A stretch of 64,000 nt of DNA from Leptodactylus fallax (GCA_947044405.1 CAMRHE010000168.1:2859001-2923000); one strand, 5' to 3'; positions 47,416 through 58,078 are shown, numbered from the stretch's first letter. Notes: generated by a model not told the origin, from the sequence alone. A program made the numbers and translations.

Positions 47416-48705
47416 TCAGATGAAATGGATTGCACTGTGGGATTGTGCGACTGGGCGAACATTTTCATCCACATGAAGATGTGCTTGAAAGTCCTTCAGT
47501 TTTCCAAGTCCACTGAACAAAGAGGAAAATTCATTAATCATAGTTTGTACATCCTTGTCAGCTGGATCAGTTATTGTATGGATGATCTGAATGAGACCCA
47601 GATTTAGGGCAGTATGGTAGCTGAGAAGGCAGCCTCCAGAGCCCTTTAAGATGTAAAAACTTGTTTTCTGTGTCTTACCCTTGTAGCTGATTTCAGCTTC
47701 AAATTTTCCCACAGTTGGTAATGGGGTCTGAGATCCATATGGGAAGATTTTGGTCTGAACAGTTTCCAGGACAAGCTGTATCTTCAATTTCTTATATGTA
47801 TCGCTGTCTATAATGTTCACTGATGCCCCAGTATCGATGGTGAAAATAATATCAGTTTTGAGAACATTGATTGTAACACTTGGAGACTGCATGGATTTTG
47901 GTGTAGAAGTAATGTAAACATAGTCCTCACTTGGGGTAGATGTCTCCTCTGCAGTCTGATGTATGGCTTTTACATTAGCCTGTTTTGCTGGACTGTAATG
48001 AGGTTTGGTAAGTACTGATCTGCACACTGTTGCAAAATGGTTCTCTTTACCGCATTTGCTGCAGGTTTGTCCTAACGCTGGACATTTATTTACACGAGGA
48101 AAGTCTTTCCCACACCGGTAACATTTCCTTTGTTTCTGGGTTGGAGTGTCTGCAGTAGCTTTATGTATGAGGTTATGCACCTGGATGTCATCCCCCTTTT
48201 CCATCACAGTGGCCTGATGATCTGCTATTTCTATGACACGGGCCATTTTGAGAAGGTCATGTAGAGAGTAATCCTGCTGCAACGCTTTGCGTCTTATAGT
48301 GGATGATGTGCAAGATACAATGATTTGCGTTATAATTTCATCATCAACATCAGTAAATGCACACCCCTGTGCCAGTTCCCTTAAGCGTGTGACATATGTG
48401 TCCATGGATTCTTTTGGAAGCTGTTTAGCAATCCTGAACTTGTATCTCTCATATCTGATGTTTTGCTTAGGGTTGAAGTAATCTGTTAAGGCTTTGGCGC
48501 AGCAGCTATAAGTGTCAGTGTCCGTAGCAGGTAGGGTGCTGTAAATGTCATACACCTCTGTGCCAGCATGGTGCAACAATAGAGCTCTTTTTCTTTTGTC
48601 ATCTTTTATGTCTATTGCTTCCAGAAAGTTCTCAAACCTGTGCATCCATTTGTTCCAGTTATGAGCCAGGTTATGGCTGTCAGCTATATCAAATTTTGGG
48701 AACAC
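47416..48705 (-). CDS. Gypsy gag and protease
   Basis: 429 codons from MFPKFDIADSHNLAHNWNKW. Gag runs to residue about 200. Two zinc knuckles: CYRCGKDFPRVNKC lacks the usual His, while CSKCGKENHFATVC is a normal CCHC. The protease has FTIDTGASVNIID. The frame runs on to the RT spacer and ends at TGA 47416-47418 through a frameshift, so the fusion to RT is broken. The start is supported by its position about 175 bp inside the LTR. Confidence 0.88.
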   Translation of the reverse strand: MFPKFDIADSHNLAHNWNKWMHRFENFLEAIDIKDDKRKRALLLHHAGTEVYDIYSTLPATDTDTYSCCAKALTDYFNPKQNIRYERYKFRIAKQLPKESMDTYVTRLRELAQGCAFTDVDDEIITQIIVSCTSSTIRRKALQQDYSLHDLLKMARVIEIADHQATVMEKGDDIQVHNLIHKATADTPTQKQRKCYRCGKDFPRVNKCPALGQTCSKCGKENHFATVCRSVLTKPHYSPAKQANVKAIHQTAEETSTPSEDYVYITSTPKSMQSPSVTINVLKTDIIFTIDTGASVNIIDSDTYKKLKIQLVLETVQTKIFPYGSQTPLPTVGKFEAEISYKGKTQKTSFYILKGSGGCLLSYHTALNLGLIQIIHTITDPADKDVQTMINEFSSLFSGLGKLKDFQAHLHVDENVRPVAQSHSAIHFI

Positions 48706-48859
48706 GCATGTAGTCTGCCATCCCTCCTGTATTCAGTAATGCAGTATAGGAGATAAATGTGCAGGTTTCTGGGTACAGTTCTTATATGTGGATCTGTAAG
48801 CACACTCCTTGTATCTGGATTATGCAGATGGCAGTCAGTACTCACAGCAGCAGAACTCT

Positions 48860-48880
48860 CATCCCATCCTCGTCGCCAGT
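48860..48880 (-). promoter_or_regulatory. Gypsy primer-binding region
   Basis: On the minus strand, ACTGGCGACGAGGATGGGAT follows the 5' LTR directly. TGGCG-type sites occur in Mag/SURL elements; I cannot confirm which tRNA it matches. Confidence 0.55.
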
Positions 48881-49060
48881 TGTACTATCTTTAGGAAACA
48901 TTAGAAGTCAGGGATGAAATCCAACAGCATCTTCTTTTATTCATGTCTACACACTCCGATATATAACACAACACTAGCCTCCAGCAAGCAGTACCACTTC
49001 CTGGTTCCTGTATCCTGTGCCCTCCTCTTAAAGAGGCAGGAATGCTTGCTGTATGTTACA
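48881..49060 (-). repeat. 5' LTR of the gypsy element
   Basis: 180 bp; differs from the 3' LTR at two positions that I can see. Confidence 0.9.
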
Positions 49061-49977
49061 CCTGGAGACCCCCAAATCAATATCTCTTTTTAATGAAGAG
49101 AGGCCGGAGCACAGCTTCTTAGCTACCTCACTAATAGTGATACCAATCAAACACTGTGCAGAGAAAGTCGTATACGCTTTCCTTAGGGAGCACTCTGCCC
49201 GGTGGTCCATGGGGTCCTGAAGATTAGACCCATCCTCAGAGGGTACAAGTGTTCGCCTGGACAATTTGGCGACTGCCATGACAAGCTTAGGTGGTGGACC
49301 CAAGTCCCAACTGATCCTCAGCTATTGGGAAGAGTGTCTTGAACCTCTTGGATAACACACAGGTCACTCTGGGTGTTTTCACTTGGTGGACATAGCTCTT
49401 TTTAGCATGTTGTCCACTTTGAAGTCCCTAGGACCCCTAGAGGTGGAACTAGAGGCTTCCCCACGGTCAATATCATGGTCCCTTGACCTGATGGACTTCA
49501 GTAATTTCTGAATTTTCTCCAGAGAAGAAAATGGTTTTGCTATATCCGTATCTGAATCCTCAGAAGAATTAGCTTCCTCTATGATTCTAAATACCTCATC
49601 AAATCATATGACAGAAGTGCCATAATATTCCACAGACACTGACAGTCACTGTCCCATATAGAGCTCACAATCCATACTCCCCACCAGCATGCCTTTGGAG
49701 TGTGGGAGGAGACTGGAGTACACCCACACAAACATAGGGAGCAGACACAAACTCCCTGCAGATGTCGCCCCTGGCAGGATTCAAACCCAGGACTCCAGCG
49801 CTGTGAGGCTGCATTGTCAACCACTGAGCCACTGGGCTGCCCAAGCAGCACTGGTGGCATGTATTGTATTGTAACCGTCAGGCAAGGGAATTTCATAGGA
49901 GCGACAGTTTTAGATGTTTGTGCCTAGATGCAGACTTACCTGGAGGACTCATCACCACCAGACGCAGAGGATGACAT
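49028..49977 (-). pseudogene. DIRS gag-like region with a possible intron
   Basis: ATG at 49975-49977 begins a short frame, MSSSASGGDESSR, then meets CAG|GTAAGT at 49934-49942, a consensus splice donor. The gag-like reading resumes left of the V-SINE (about 49590 down) with acidic and Ser-rich sequence, and later VAKLSRRTLVPSEDGSNLQD (49180-49260). I cannot fix the acceptor. DIRS elements with introns have been reported; here it is an inference. Confidence 0.45.
49612..49850 (-). mobile_element. V-SINE, minus strand
   Basis: In reverse complement the head has GGCTCAGTGGTTGACAATGC (box A region) and GGGTTTGAATCCTG (box B), then the body GGGAGTTTGTGTCTGCTCCC and CTCCCACACTCCAAAGGCAT. Same family as 5705-5935. 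It lies in the DIRS 5' region, possibly in an intron. Confidence 0.8.
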
Positions 49978-50749
49978 CTTACCGCAAGTGTAAGAGTAAA
50001 TAGCAAGAAAACCAGAAAAAAACGCAACAGTACAAGTCTGTTGAACTAGAATGCCCAGCATGCACACTCTCTGCCAAACAACAAAGAGGCAGAGGTAAGG
50101 AAGCAGCAGACTTATATAGAAGAAATGAAGAGCAAAGACTCTCCCAATACCTGTGACAGGTTACACAGAAAATAAAAGCCCTTTATTTCTCTTCACTTTT
50201 TTTTTTTTTTAAAGAAAAAGGCTGCCCCGCACAGATTTTATAAAAAAAAAATGGCGGAAGTTAAGATAAAAAACATTACTTAGTAGCTCACCTGAAGGAG
50301 ATTCAAAGATGTCATCACGTACGCAAACCAGCGTACTCTGGACTCCGGTGCCCCCACACACGGGAGCTGGAGAGATGTAGCAGGAAACGCCGTGCATCGC
50401 AATAAAAGAAGCAATGCAAGGCTTACATAGCCAAAGGGTTCACTGTGGACACTTAAAGGTAGCAGACCTGTCCGGCCGCACATTATAAGCAACAGGTGAA
50501 AAAAGGCCTTTCACTGCAGCTAAGCAGACTAAGCAGCAGAGGCAGGAAAGACATACAAGGAGTTTTAACCTTTGAATTTTGTTCCAACAGGAACCAAAGG
50601 CAGAAAAAGAGTCCTCACACAGGAACATAAACAAAACAAACTCAAACAGGAGAGAGGAGGGGGAAATTCATTCAGAAATCTGAATAATCTCACTATAGGG
50701 AAGATATAACCTTCCCTCCAACTGTCCCACCAACACAGGACAGAAAAAC

Positions 50750-50888
50750 ACATGCTGGGGGGTTGGTACTTCCTTCCTTATATTGAGGAGGGGGAGGGGT
50801 TACAGTTAACTATTTATTGTTCATTAAAAATTCCATTCTGTCCTACCAGCACACAGGGGCAGAAATACCCCAATATTGTGCTGCTGTG
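50750..50888 (-). repeat. DIRS inverted terminal repeat, 5' side
   Basis: Complement of 41314-41451. Followed by the outer tip to about 50902. Confidence 0.85.
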
Positions 50889-50902
50889 AGACGAAAGGGA
50901 AC

Positions 50903-51780
50903 TGGCCTGTTGGCTGATAGCGTTTCATGATGTATGAAGCTGATTCTATTGAACTTTACTATAACCTGCCTACGGCTCCCCATATCTCACAAACTGTATA
51001 TTGCTGGACAATGGTTTCATCAGTAGTTGTTTCCATTAGTAATATCACTTGTAATAAATATTTCCAGTAGTAATATCACTTTCTCCTATACCTCTGTAAG
51101 ACTTGCTTCCAGTATAGGTGGTAGTACTGACATCTTTGAATGAAGTACTTGAAAAGGATAAGGAGATGTTAGGCTGAGTATAATAGTAATAATAGGCAAA
51201 AAAAAAAAATCAAGATATAGTGCGCCTAAAAAGGCTTATATCATGATCCAATACAGCCACTATATAAATATAATGTGAAAATATTTTATTGAAGCAAAAA
51301 CTCCATTTTCAGAATTATATCTTGATTTTTCATAAAATGCCTGATATCGAGTTTTTATGCTACTCTCAGATACATAACTTTCTATTGACTATAAAAGCAA
51401 AGTCTGCGGATGTTACTGTCCACTTCCCCTTAGAGAGTCTATGCTTGTGGTCATCTCAGAGCCAACATACATTAGAGCAGACATATCTTTATCTTGTCTC
51501 TCCTTCCACTATATTGACATTCATGACTAGAGATGGACGAATCAGTTTGACCCAAATATTTCACATTTGTCGTTTTTTTAATAAACAGAACAAATGGAGA
51601 TTCATCTTATACCATTTTGGAAAATGTATTTTGTTTTGATCACTTTTTATTCAAATTTTTATGAGAGACATAACGGCAAAAAAACGTTGGTTCGGCTCTT
51701 TTGCTTTTTTCCCTGCACGAGAAATATATTTTTATAAGTTTGTAAACAAGGCATTTTTGGACACAGAGATATTTAATGTG
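50903..51780. other. AT-rich intergenic DNA
   Basis: No feature recognised. The 116-codon frame at 51289-51639 has no family motif. Confidence 0.45.
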
Positions 51781-51782
51781 TA

Positions 51783-53349
51783 CAGTCATGGCCAAAAGTT
51801 TTGAGAATGATACAAATATAAATTTTTACAAAGTCTACTGCTTCAGTTTTTCTAATGGCAATTTGCATATACTCCAGAATGTTATAAAGAGTGATCAGCT
51901 TAACAGCAATTACTTGCAAAGTCAATATTTGCCTAGAAAATGAACTTTATCCCCCAAAACACATTTCAACATCATCGCAGCCCTGCCTTAAAAGGACCAC
52001 CTAACATCGTTTCAGTGATTGCTCCATTAACACAGGTGTGGGTGTTGATGAGGACAGGGCTGGAGATCAATCTGTCATGATTAAGTAAGAATGACACCAC
52101 TGGACACTTTAAAAGGAGGCTGGTGCTTGCCATCATTGTTTCTCTTCTGTTAACCATGGTTATCTCTAAAGAAACACGTGCAGTCATCATTGCACTGCAC
52201 AAAAATGGCCTAACTGGGAAGAGTATTGCAGATAGAAAGATTGCACCTCAGTCAACAATCTATCGCATCATCAAGAACTTCAAGGAGAGAGCTTCCATTG
52301 GTGCCAAAAAGGCTCCAGGGCGCCCAAGAAAGACCAGCAAGCGGCAGGACCGTCTCTTAAAAGTGTTTCAGCTGCGGGATCGGGCTACCAGCAGTGCAGA
52401 GCTTGCTGAGGAATGGCAGCAGGCAGGTGTGAGTGCATCTGCACGCACTGTGAGGCGGAGACTCTTGGAGCAAGGCCTGGTCTCAAGGAGGGCAGCAAAG
52501 AAGCCACTTCTCTCCAGAAAAAACATCAGGGACAGACTGATATTCTGCAAAAGGTACAGGGAGTGGACTGCTGAGGACTGGGGTAAAGTCATTTTCTCTG
52601 ATGAATCCCCTTTTCGATTGTTTGGAACATCTGGAAAACAGCTTATTCGGAGAAGAAGAGGTGAGCGCTACCACCAGTCTTGTCTCATGCCAACTGTAAA
52701 GCATCCTGAAACCATTCATGTGTGGGGTTGCTTCTCAGCCAAGGGAATCGGCTCTCTCACAGTCTTGCCTAAAAACACAGCCATGAATAAAGAATGGTAC
52801 CAGAATGTCCTCCAAGAGCAACTTCTCCCAACCGTCCAAGAGCAGTTTGGCGCTCAACAATGCCTTTTCCAGCATGATGGAGCACCTTGCCATAAAGCAA
52901 AGGTGATAACTAAATGGCTCAGGGAACAAAACATAGAGATTTTGGGTCCATGGCCTGGAAACTCCCCAGATCTTAATCCCATTGAGAACTTGTGGTCAAT
53001 CATCAAGAGACGGGTGGACAAACAAAAACCAACAAATTCAGACAAAATTAAAGCATTGATTCTGCAAGAATGGACTGCTATCAGTCAGGATTTGGTCCAG
53101 AAGTTGATTGAGAGCATGCCAGGGAGAATTGCAGAGGTCCTGAAGAAGAAGGGTCAACACTGCAAATATTGACTTGCTGCATTAACTCATTCTAACTGTC
53201 AATATAAGCTTCTGTTACTCATAATATGAATGCAATTATATTTCTGTATGTGATAAAAACATCTGACAAACACACATAAAAACCAGAGGGCAGCAGATCA
53301 TGTGAAAATATAATATTTGTATCATTCTCAAAACTTTTGGCCATGACTG
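51783..53349 (+). mobile_element. Complete Tc1/mariner transposon (DD35E)
   Basis: 1567 bp with TA on both sides (51781-51782 and 53350-53351). The left end, CAGTCATGGCCAAAAGTTTT then GAGAATGATACAAATAT, is repeated exactly as the inverted right end, 37 bp in all. It encloses one open transposase. No internal deletion, stop or lost end is visible. The DD35E spacing and short TIRs resemble the group named Traveler; that identification is from memory. Confidence 0.93.
52156..53172 (+). CDS. Tc1/mariner DD35E transposase, intact
   Basis: A single 338-codon frame. The start at 52156 (MVISKETRAVIIALHKNGLT) is preferred to the in-frame ATG at 52123, which adds hydrophobic residues. The N-terminal half has two helix-turn-helix units around GKSIADRKIAPQSTIYRII and SSAELAEEWQQAG, with a GRPRKTSKRQ hook between. 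The catalytic domain has Asp149 in FSDESPFRLFG, Asp241 in FQHDGAPCHKA and Glu277 in [11 protein letters not shown]; 35 residues separate the last two. It should bind the 37-bp ends, excise the element and insert it at TA. Length equals typical Tc1 transposases. Nothing is missing, so activity is plausible but untested. Confidence 0.93.
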   Translation: MVISKETRAVIIALHKNGLTGKSIADRKIAPQSTIYRIIKNFKERASIGAKKAPGRPRKTSKRQDRLLKVFQLRDRATSSAELAEEWQQAGVSASARTVRRRLLEQGLVSRRAAKKPLLSRKNIRDRLIFCKRYREWTAEDWGKVIFSDESPFRLFGTSGKQLIRRRRGERYHQSCLMPTVKHPETIHVWGCFSAKGIGSLTVLPKNTAMNKEWYQNVLQEQLLPTVQEQFGAQQCLFQHDGAPCHKAKVITKWLREQNIEILGPWPGNSPDLNPIENLWSIIKRRVDKQKPTNSDKIKALILQEWTAISQDLVQKLIESMPGRIAEVLKKKGQHCKY

Positions 53350-53366
53350 TATGTGTCTTACAGTAT

Positions 53367-53870
53367 TTAAAGGGGTATTCCCAAGAACATAACCATTTTT
53401 AAATTTGTAGATAATTAAAAGTTAAACACTTTTGCAAATATAAGTAGTTAAAAATTCTGCAGAGTTTTAAAGGTTTTCTCTAACCATCTTAGTGGTGACA
53501 GTCTGTTGTCATGATCAGTTGCCATTGAATACAACCACAAATGCAGAAACTTTCTATGGCTTGGGACTTGTCAGGAACCCAGCCATGATTTTCTTATTGT
53601 AGCTGGGTTATCAGGCAGGTTCACTACATGTATCAGAAGATATCTTGGCCACAATATGGAAATCATGGCTGATTTTCTGACCTTGGAATGGTCCTGCATA
53701 CATGGTCGCATCCACTCGAAACTGATCAAGACAACAGACTGTCACCATTAAGATAGTTAGATAAAATCTTTAACTCTGTAAAATATTTAATTACTTATAT
53801 TTGCAAAAATGTTTACCTTTTAATTATCTACAAATTCAAAATGGTTATGTTCTTGTGAATACCCCTTTAA
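53367..53870. repeat. TTAA-type fold-back MITE, family III
   Basis: Starts TTAAAGGGGTATTCCCAAGA and ends TTGTGAATACCCCTTTAA. The two halves are complementary over most of their length: GGTGACAGTCTGTTGTC near 53505 pairs with GACAACAGACTGTCACC near 53730. Non-coding, 504 bp. Confidence 0.85.
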
Positions 53871-53930
53871 GTACTTTTATATGTGTTCTATGGAAAATGG
53901 GGTTTGAAATTTTAATTATTATCATAGTTT

Positions 53931-53986
<56 letters not shown>

Positions 53987-54391
53987 AAGAGCAGCCTGTA
54001 ATAGAAGTTAATGCAAGACAAGCCTGGGAGCCTTCAATAGGCTCCCAGCTGTCATGGCAATGGATCGCCAGCCCCAGATCTCATTCCTCATTCTGGGTGC
54101 TGGTAATTCTCCCAAAAATCGCAGCGCCCATGCAGCGCTAGGAAAATGGCTCCTTGGTCACTTTTGACCAAAGCACCTAGGGACTTTATTGTCTGCATTA
54201 GTGCCGGGTTTTTGCTGTAGATTACTCCTGAGTGGCCGCCATATTTAAATACCCGACATCTGCCATAATAATACGGAGGATTTTGGGAAGACGTTAAAGG
54301 GATAACAAACTTCCCAAATGCTGTTTTGAATTAGTTGAGGGGTGCAGTTTGAAAAATGGGGTGGTTTAGGGGGATTTTCTAACATATAGGA
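53871..54391. other. Intergenic, with a (GA)n microsatellite
   Basis: A TATATA then GA run at 53932-53995; no gene elsewhere in the stretch. Confidence 0.6.
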
Positions 54392-54935
54392 CCTCAGATT
54401 GGACCGAAGGTTCACCTTCCAACAAGACAATGACACTAAGCACACAGCTAAAATAACAAAGGAGTGGCTTCGGAACAACTCTGTGACCATTCTTGACTGG
54501 CCCAGCCTGAGCCCTGACCTTAACCCAATTGAGCATCTCTGGAGAGACCTGAAAATGGCTGTCCACCAACGTTCACCATCCAACCTGAGGGAACTGGAGA
54601 GGATCTGCAAGGAAGAATGGCAGAGGATCCCCAAATCCAGATGTGAAAAACTTGTTGCATCATTCCTAAGAAAACTCATGGCTGTACTAGCTCAAAAAGG
54701 TGCTTCTTCTCAATACTGAGCAAAGGGTCTGAATACTTATGACCATGTGATATTTCAGTTTTTCTTTTTTAATAAATTTGCAAAAATATCTACATTTCTG
54801 TTTTTTTCTGTCAAGATGGGGTGCTGAGTGTACATTAATGAGAAATAAAATGAACTTTTTTGCTTTTTGCAAAAGGCTGCAATGAAACAAAGAGTGAAAA
54901 ATTTAAAGGGGTCTGAATACTTTCTGTACCCACTG
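54392..54935 (+). pseudogene. Tc1 transposon, 3' part only
   Basis: Reading from 54399 to TGA at 54717-54719 are the second catalytic Asp (QQDNDTKHTAK) and the Glu (LNPIEHLWRDLK), 34 residues apart, then the usual C-terminus. The first Asp and the DNA-binding half are missing. The right inverted repeat follows, ending CTTTCTGTACCCACTG before TA. A different Tc1 family from the others here. Confidence 0.88.
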
Positions 54936-55041
54936 TATACTGCTGACAGAAATGTTGTGAAGCACGCTATTTATAAGCATAAAGTGGCATATGTTGGCAA
55001 CTGACTTCCATTGTGAAAATGTTTTTTTACTGTATGCATCT

Positions 55042-55468
55042 TGTGAGTATGTGAACCAGAGGGCGCTATTGAGCGACCCAGACCAGGCCAGAAAAGGCTC
55101 TCAGCCACGTCTTTGGGTGGGGCGCGTAAATCCAGAAGGCTGGAGTATCCTGCAGGGAGCAGGAGATGGTGGACCAGCCAAGGACAGAGAGAGACGGTCT
55201 GTCCCAGAAGGGCTGGGGTCCACAGGGGACTGTTGCTAGAGCTGAGCAGTAGTCAGGCTAGTTAGGGGCTCAAGGAGTCAGTTAGTGCCCTAACTGTGGC
55301 CTAGGTTTTTTGTTGTTTTGTTATGTTGCACCTATGCTGAATAAAGCCAGTTTTATTTTACACTTGGACCGTCTGAACGCTATCTTTCCGGCACCCAGTA
55401 CCACAAACCACTGCTGTCCGGACCAGGAGTCTGCCGCCATTTGAGACTAGTCCCCCCAAGTTGTCACA
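55042..55468 (+). mobile_element. Probable solo LTR
   Basis: Starts TGTGAGTATGTGAACC and ends GTTGTCACA, giving TGTGA..TCACA ends. ATCT flanks both sides. A polyadenylation signal (AATAAA in GCTGAATAAAGCC, about 55330) lies in the last third. Most likely formed by recombination between two LTRs. Superfamily unknown. The 4-bp duplication is short, so chance is not excluded. Confidence 0.5.
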
Positions 55469-56656
55469 ATCTGTATAGGAACGTGTTTGCAAAGTGAAAC
55501 AAATTGCAGTATACTTTTCTATATAGTAAAGAGTTATGCCAGAGCATACCAGCCCAGCATGTGGTATATAGACATTCTTTTGCACTAACTAGGTGCATAT
55601 GGCCTTATGGATACATTCAGCATATGTGTTGGGAGCCTTTCCTGCACACATTACAAATGATTTATAAATAGTTACCATATTTTTCTGCGTATAATATTCA
55701 CTCTTTAGCAAGTAAAAATCTAGCTAAAAAGTGCCTGTGTCTTATACAGTAGTGTGCAGTCAGGAGGGTCCAGCAGTGCCAGACCCCCAGACTACTTCTT
55801 TAATAATCAGGAGAAGCGCTGACAAAGAACGTTGCCCTATCAATAAGTGTGATGTACATCTATACACCTTTCTTCCTCTCTGCCTGCCAGAGTGATGCAG
55901 GACAGGAGAGCAGAGGAGGCTGTAAATATTGAAATATCTGGTGGGGTCAATGGGCCCGCACACGCATGCTCTTACCATGTTCCCTTTTTTGCAGAAGTGG
56001 CGAAGGCAGCGCAAAAGTAAAAAAACACAATTTTCATGCAAATCGAGTTTGTACAAAAGCAAAAAATTACTACTTTTTATGCAGCCACAGTCCGTGAATG
56101 CAACAAGGCCAGGTGCTAGTATCACCCAATTTGTGCAGGTTCAGTTCCAAAATCAGGTGGGACCCATACGCTTTCTCTGGTTCCTTATCACTGAACCACT
56201 TTCCACCCCCAGCTTCGCCAGGGTAAGATGTTGCTTCCTCTCCCTCTCCCTCTTTTCATGGGTGTAAATTGAAGCACTGTCATGCAATTTTACAGCTAGT
56301 AAGCCTGGCTCAGAGAAGCCGCATAGTAGAGAAGCTATTCCACTGTATTTTGCAATAAGTGTCCTACTGGAAGGCTCTCTGCAATCTACAGCTGGGAAGT
56401 TTTGGCAGCAACAATCACACAAATATTGTTGCTGCACTGCAATTGGGTAGAATAACACATTGTCCCTGCATGATTCATCCACTAAATTTGGTGGTATGCT
56501 ATTTTATTTACATAAAATGGCTTAAAGGAGAAAAAGTAATCTATGAATTTTCATCTGATCTTCTGCTGGACTTGCAGCGAAAAAATGGCCTTGCACTGCT
56601 TCATCTGCCTTATTTCAACTCGCTGGAATTCCAGGTTGCATATGCTGGAGATCTGT
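55469..56656. other. Unassigned intergenic DNA
   Basis: No gene or terminus recognised. Frames of about 110-120 codons on both strands overlap and lack motifs. Confidence 0.45.
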
Positions 56657-56882
56657 GTGGAAGAGTGAAGAAATCAGGCGATACCTTTTAGAGGCTAACT
56701 GAGTATATTTGATGGTAAGCTTTGAAGGTCCATGTCTTTAGGGTATAAAAAAAAATCTGTGAATTTTCAGTTTCTTGTATAACACCATATCTGATGAAGG
56801 GAGCTAGTACTTCCGAATGCTTACCATCAAATATACTCAGTTAGCCTCTAAAAGGTATCGCCTGATTTCTTCACTCTTCCAC
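56657..56882. repeat. Perfect 64-bp inverted repeat
   Basis: Arms 56657-56720 and 56819-56882 are exact complements around a 98-bp loop (left arm opens GTGGAAGAGTGAAGAAATCA and closes TTTGATGGTAAGC). Exactness implies recent origin or gene conversion. Confidence 0.9.
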
Positions 56883-57589
56883 TACGTTCAATGGCTAACA
56901 CAGTACAACATTATACTACTATCAAGCTGGAGATCTGTGTGAGCATCATAAGGCAGTGAATGATTACTGCATGCAGCAGATCACAGGGACAATAGGGCAA
57001 ATTAATTTATATGCAACAGAATTCTGGCGTAAGTTGCGTCAAAAAACAGGTGTTCATGCTTTACACATATTCTATGTGTTTTAGACACTTTCTAGCAGAT
57101 TCTACACCTCGTACTGCACTCGTACAGCAGGTGGCTGGTGCATATTATGCAAAATAATACTCCACCCCTTCCTTGTCCATAGTTCTGTGTGTGAGGCTGA
57201 ATATGGAGATCAGTGTAATGTAAATAAACAGTCAGCTTGAAGACAAGGTGCAGGAGAACAACTTAAAAAAAGGTGATGGAAACAGATCTCCTTAACAAGA
57301 TATATTACACAGGTTTTTCAGACTGGGTCTGGGTCTTTGTGGAGAACCTGGGACTTCTAGACTGGAGGAGGGAGAGGAGGAAGAAGAAGACTTTCCTTTG
57401 GTTTCCAAGGGGAAACCTTGATATTTCACAGACCAGGAGAAGACTGACCTTTATTTTTTTCAAGATGATGATGATCATGATGACGACAACACCGCTGGCC
57501 AAGATGACCAACCATGGCAGGACTTTGGGTCTGTACCCACACTTACAGGCATGGTAGGCTGCATACTCAGGCATGACTTGCTGTACTTC
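56883..57589. other. Unassigned intergenic DNA
   Basis: No supported gene. 57460-57500 is a GAT-rich stretch. Confidence 0.45.
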
Positions 57590-58078
57590 GGGCCTCTATA
57601 GTGACGTCACGTGGGTAGGCCAGCGTCGTGACGCATGATGATGCTGGTGTAACCCATGTCTGTTACGTCATTGTAGAAGGCCGAAAACAGCAGGGAGTCG
57701 CACTGTAGCCCAGGAGAGGTGAGTACCAGTTGTTTTTATGTTTGTAACCTCCCCTGGGCCTCCGATCATTATGCTTTGGGGTCTGAAAACTCCAGAGTAC
57801 AATAATAGTTTGTGGGTGGTGTACCTCATAATACTGGGACAATTCTGGGTGGAGGGTTACTATAGGACGTTATATTGTGTGCAGGGGCTGCTATGGGACA
57901 TTCTACTGTGTGGAGGGGATTCTATGGGATATTATACTGTCTGGAGGCCACTTTGGGACATTATAGTGTGTTTAAATGGGGCATTATACTATGTGGGGTC
58001 AGGAAAGGGGGCGCTATGCCGTGGTGGGGTCCAAGTCAAAAGTCTGTTATGGACCAGTGTTTGCTAGTTACGCCCCTG
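57590..58078. mobile_element. hAT-like repeat, right end seen
   Basis: The right end GTTTGCTAGTTACGCCCCTG gives CAGGGGCGTAACTAG inverted, a hAT-style end. It shares CTCCGATCATTATGCTTTGG with the element at 8753 and has the same style of minisatellite (57820-58010). CRE-like (TGACGTCA) and CACGTG sites lie at 57601-57612. The left end was not found. Confidence 0.5.

Larger units (their letters stand above)
44421..49060 (-). mobile_element. Gypsy LTR retrotransposon, Mag-like
   Basis: LTRs of 180 bp at 44421-44600 and 48881-49060 run TGT..ACA and differ at two bases. CCTGG flanks both sides (44416-44420 and 49061-49065). Genes read on the minus strand: gag-protease, RT, RNase H, integrase. The integrase after RNase H makes it gypsy-type. 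Mag affinity is inferred from the Gag and zinc-knuckle style. It sits in the DIRS gag region. Lesions: frameshift near 47420, a TGA, frameshift near 46375. Confidence 0.92.
41273..50902 (-). mobile_element. DIRS-type retrotransposon, interrupted
   Basis: Inverted terminal repeats of about 140 bp lie at 41314-41451 and 50750-50888 (shared word CAGCAGCACAATATTGGGG). An internal complementary region at 41493-41573 repeats, inverted, the left outer end and the right outer end, joined. RT/RNase H-like and tyrosine-recombinase-like fragments read on the minus strand. This is the DIRS plan: no LTRs, no target duplication, integration by a tyrosine recombinase. Without the gypsy element (44421-49060) and V-SINE it is about 4.7 kb. 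All its genes are damaged. Confidence 0.85.

Noticed and set aside
55929..56691. Overlapping 109-121 codon frames on both strands as gene exons
   Set aside because: No splice sites, motifs or consistent frame, and both strands are open equally.
57273..57557. 94-codon frame with an acidic/basic run
   Set aside because: Low-complexity GAA/GAT sequence; no gene evidence.
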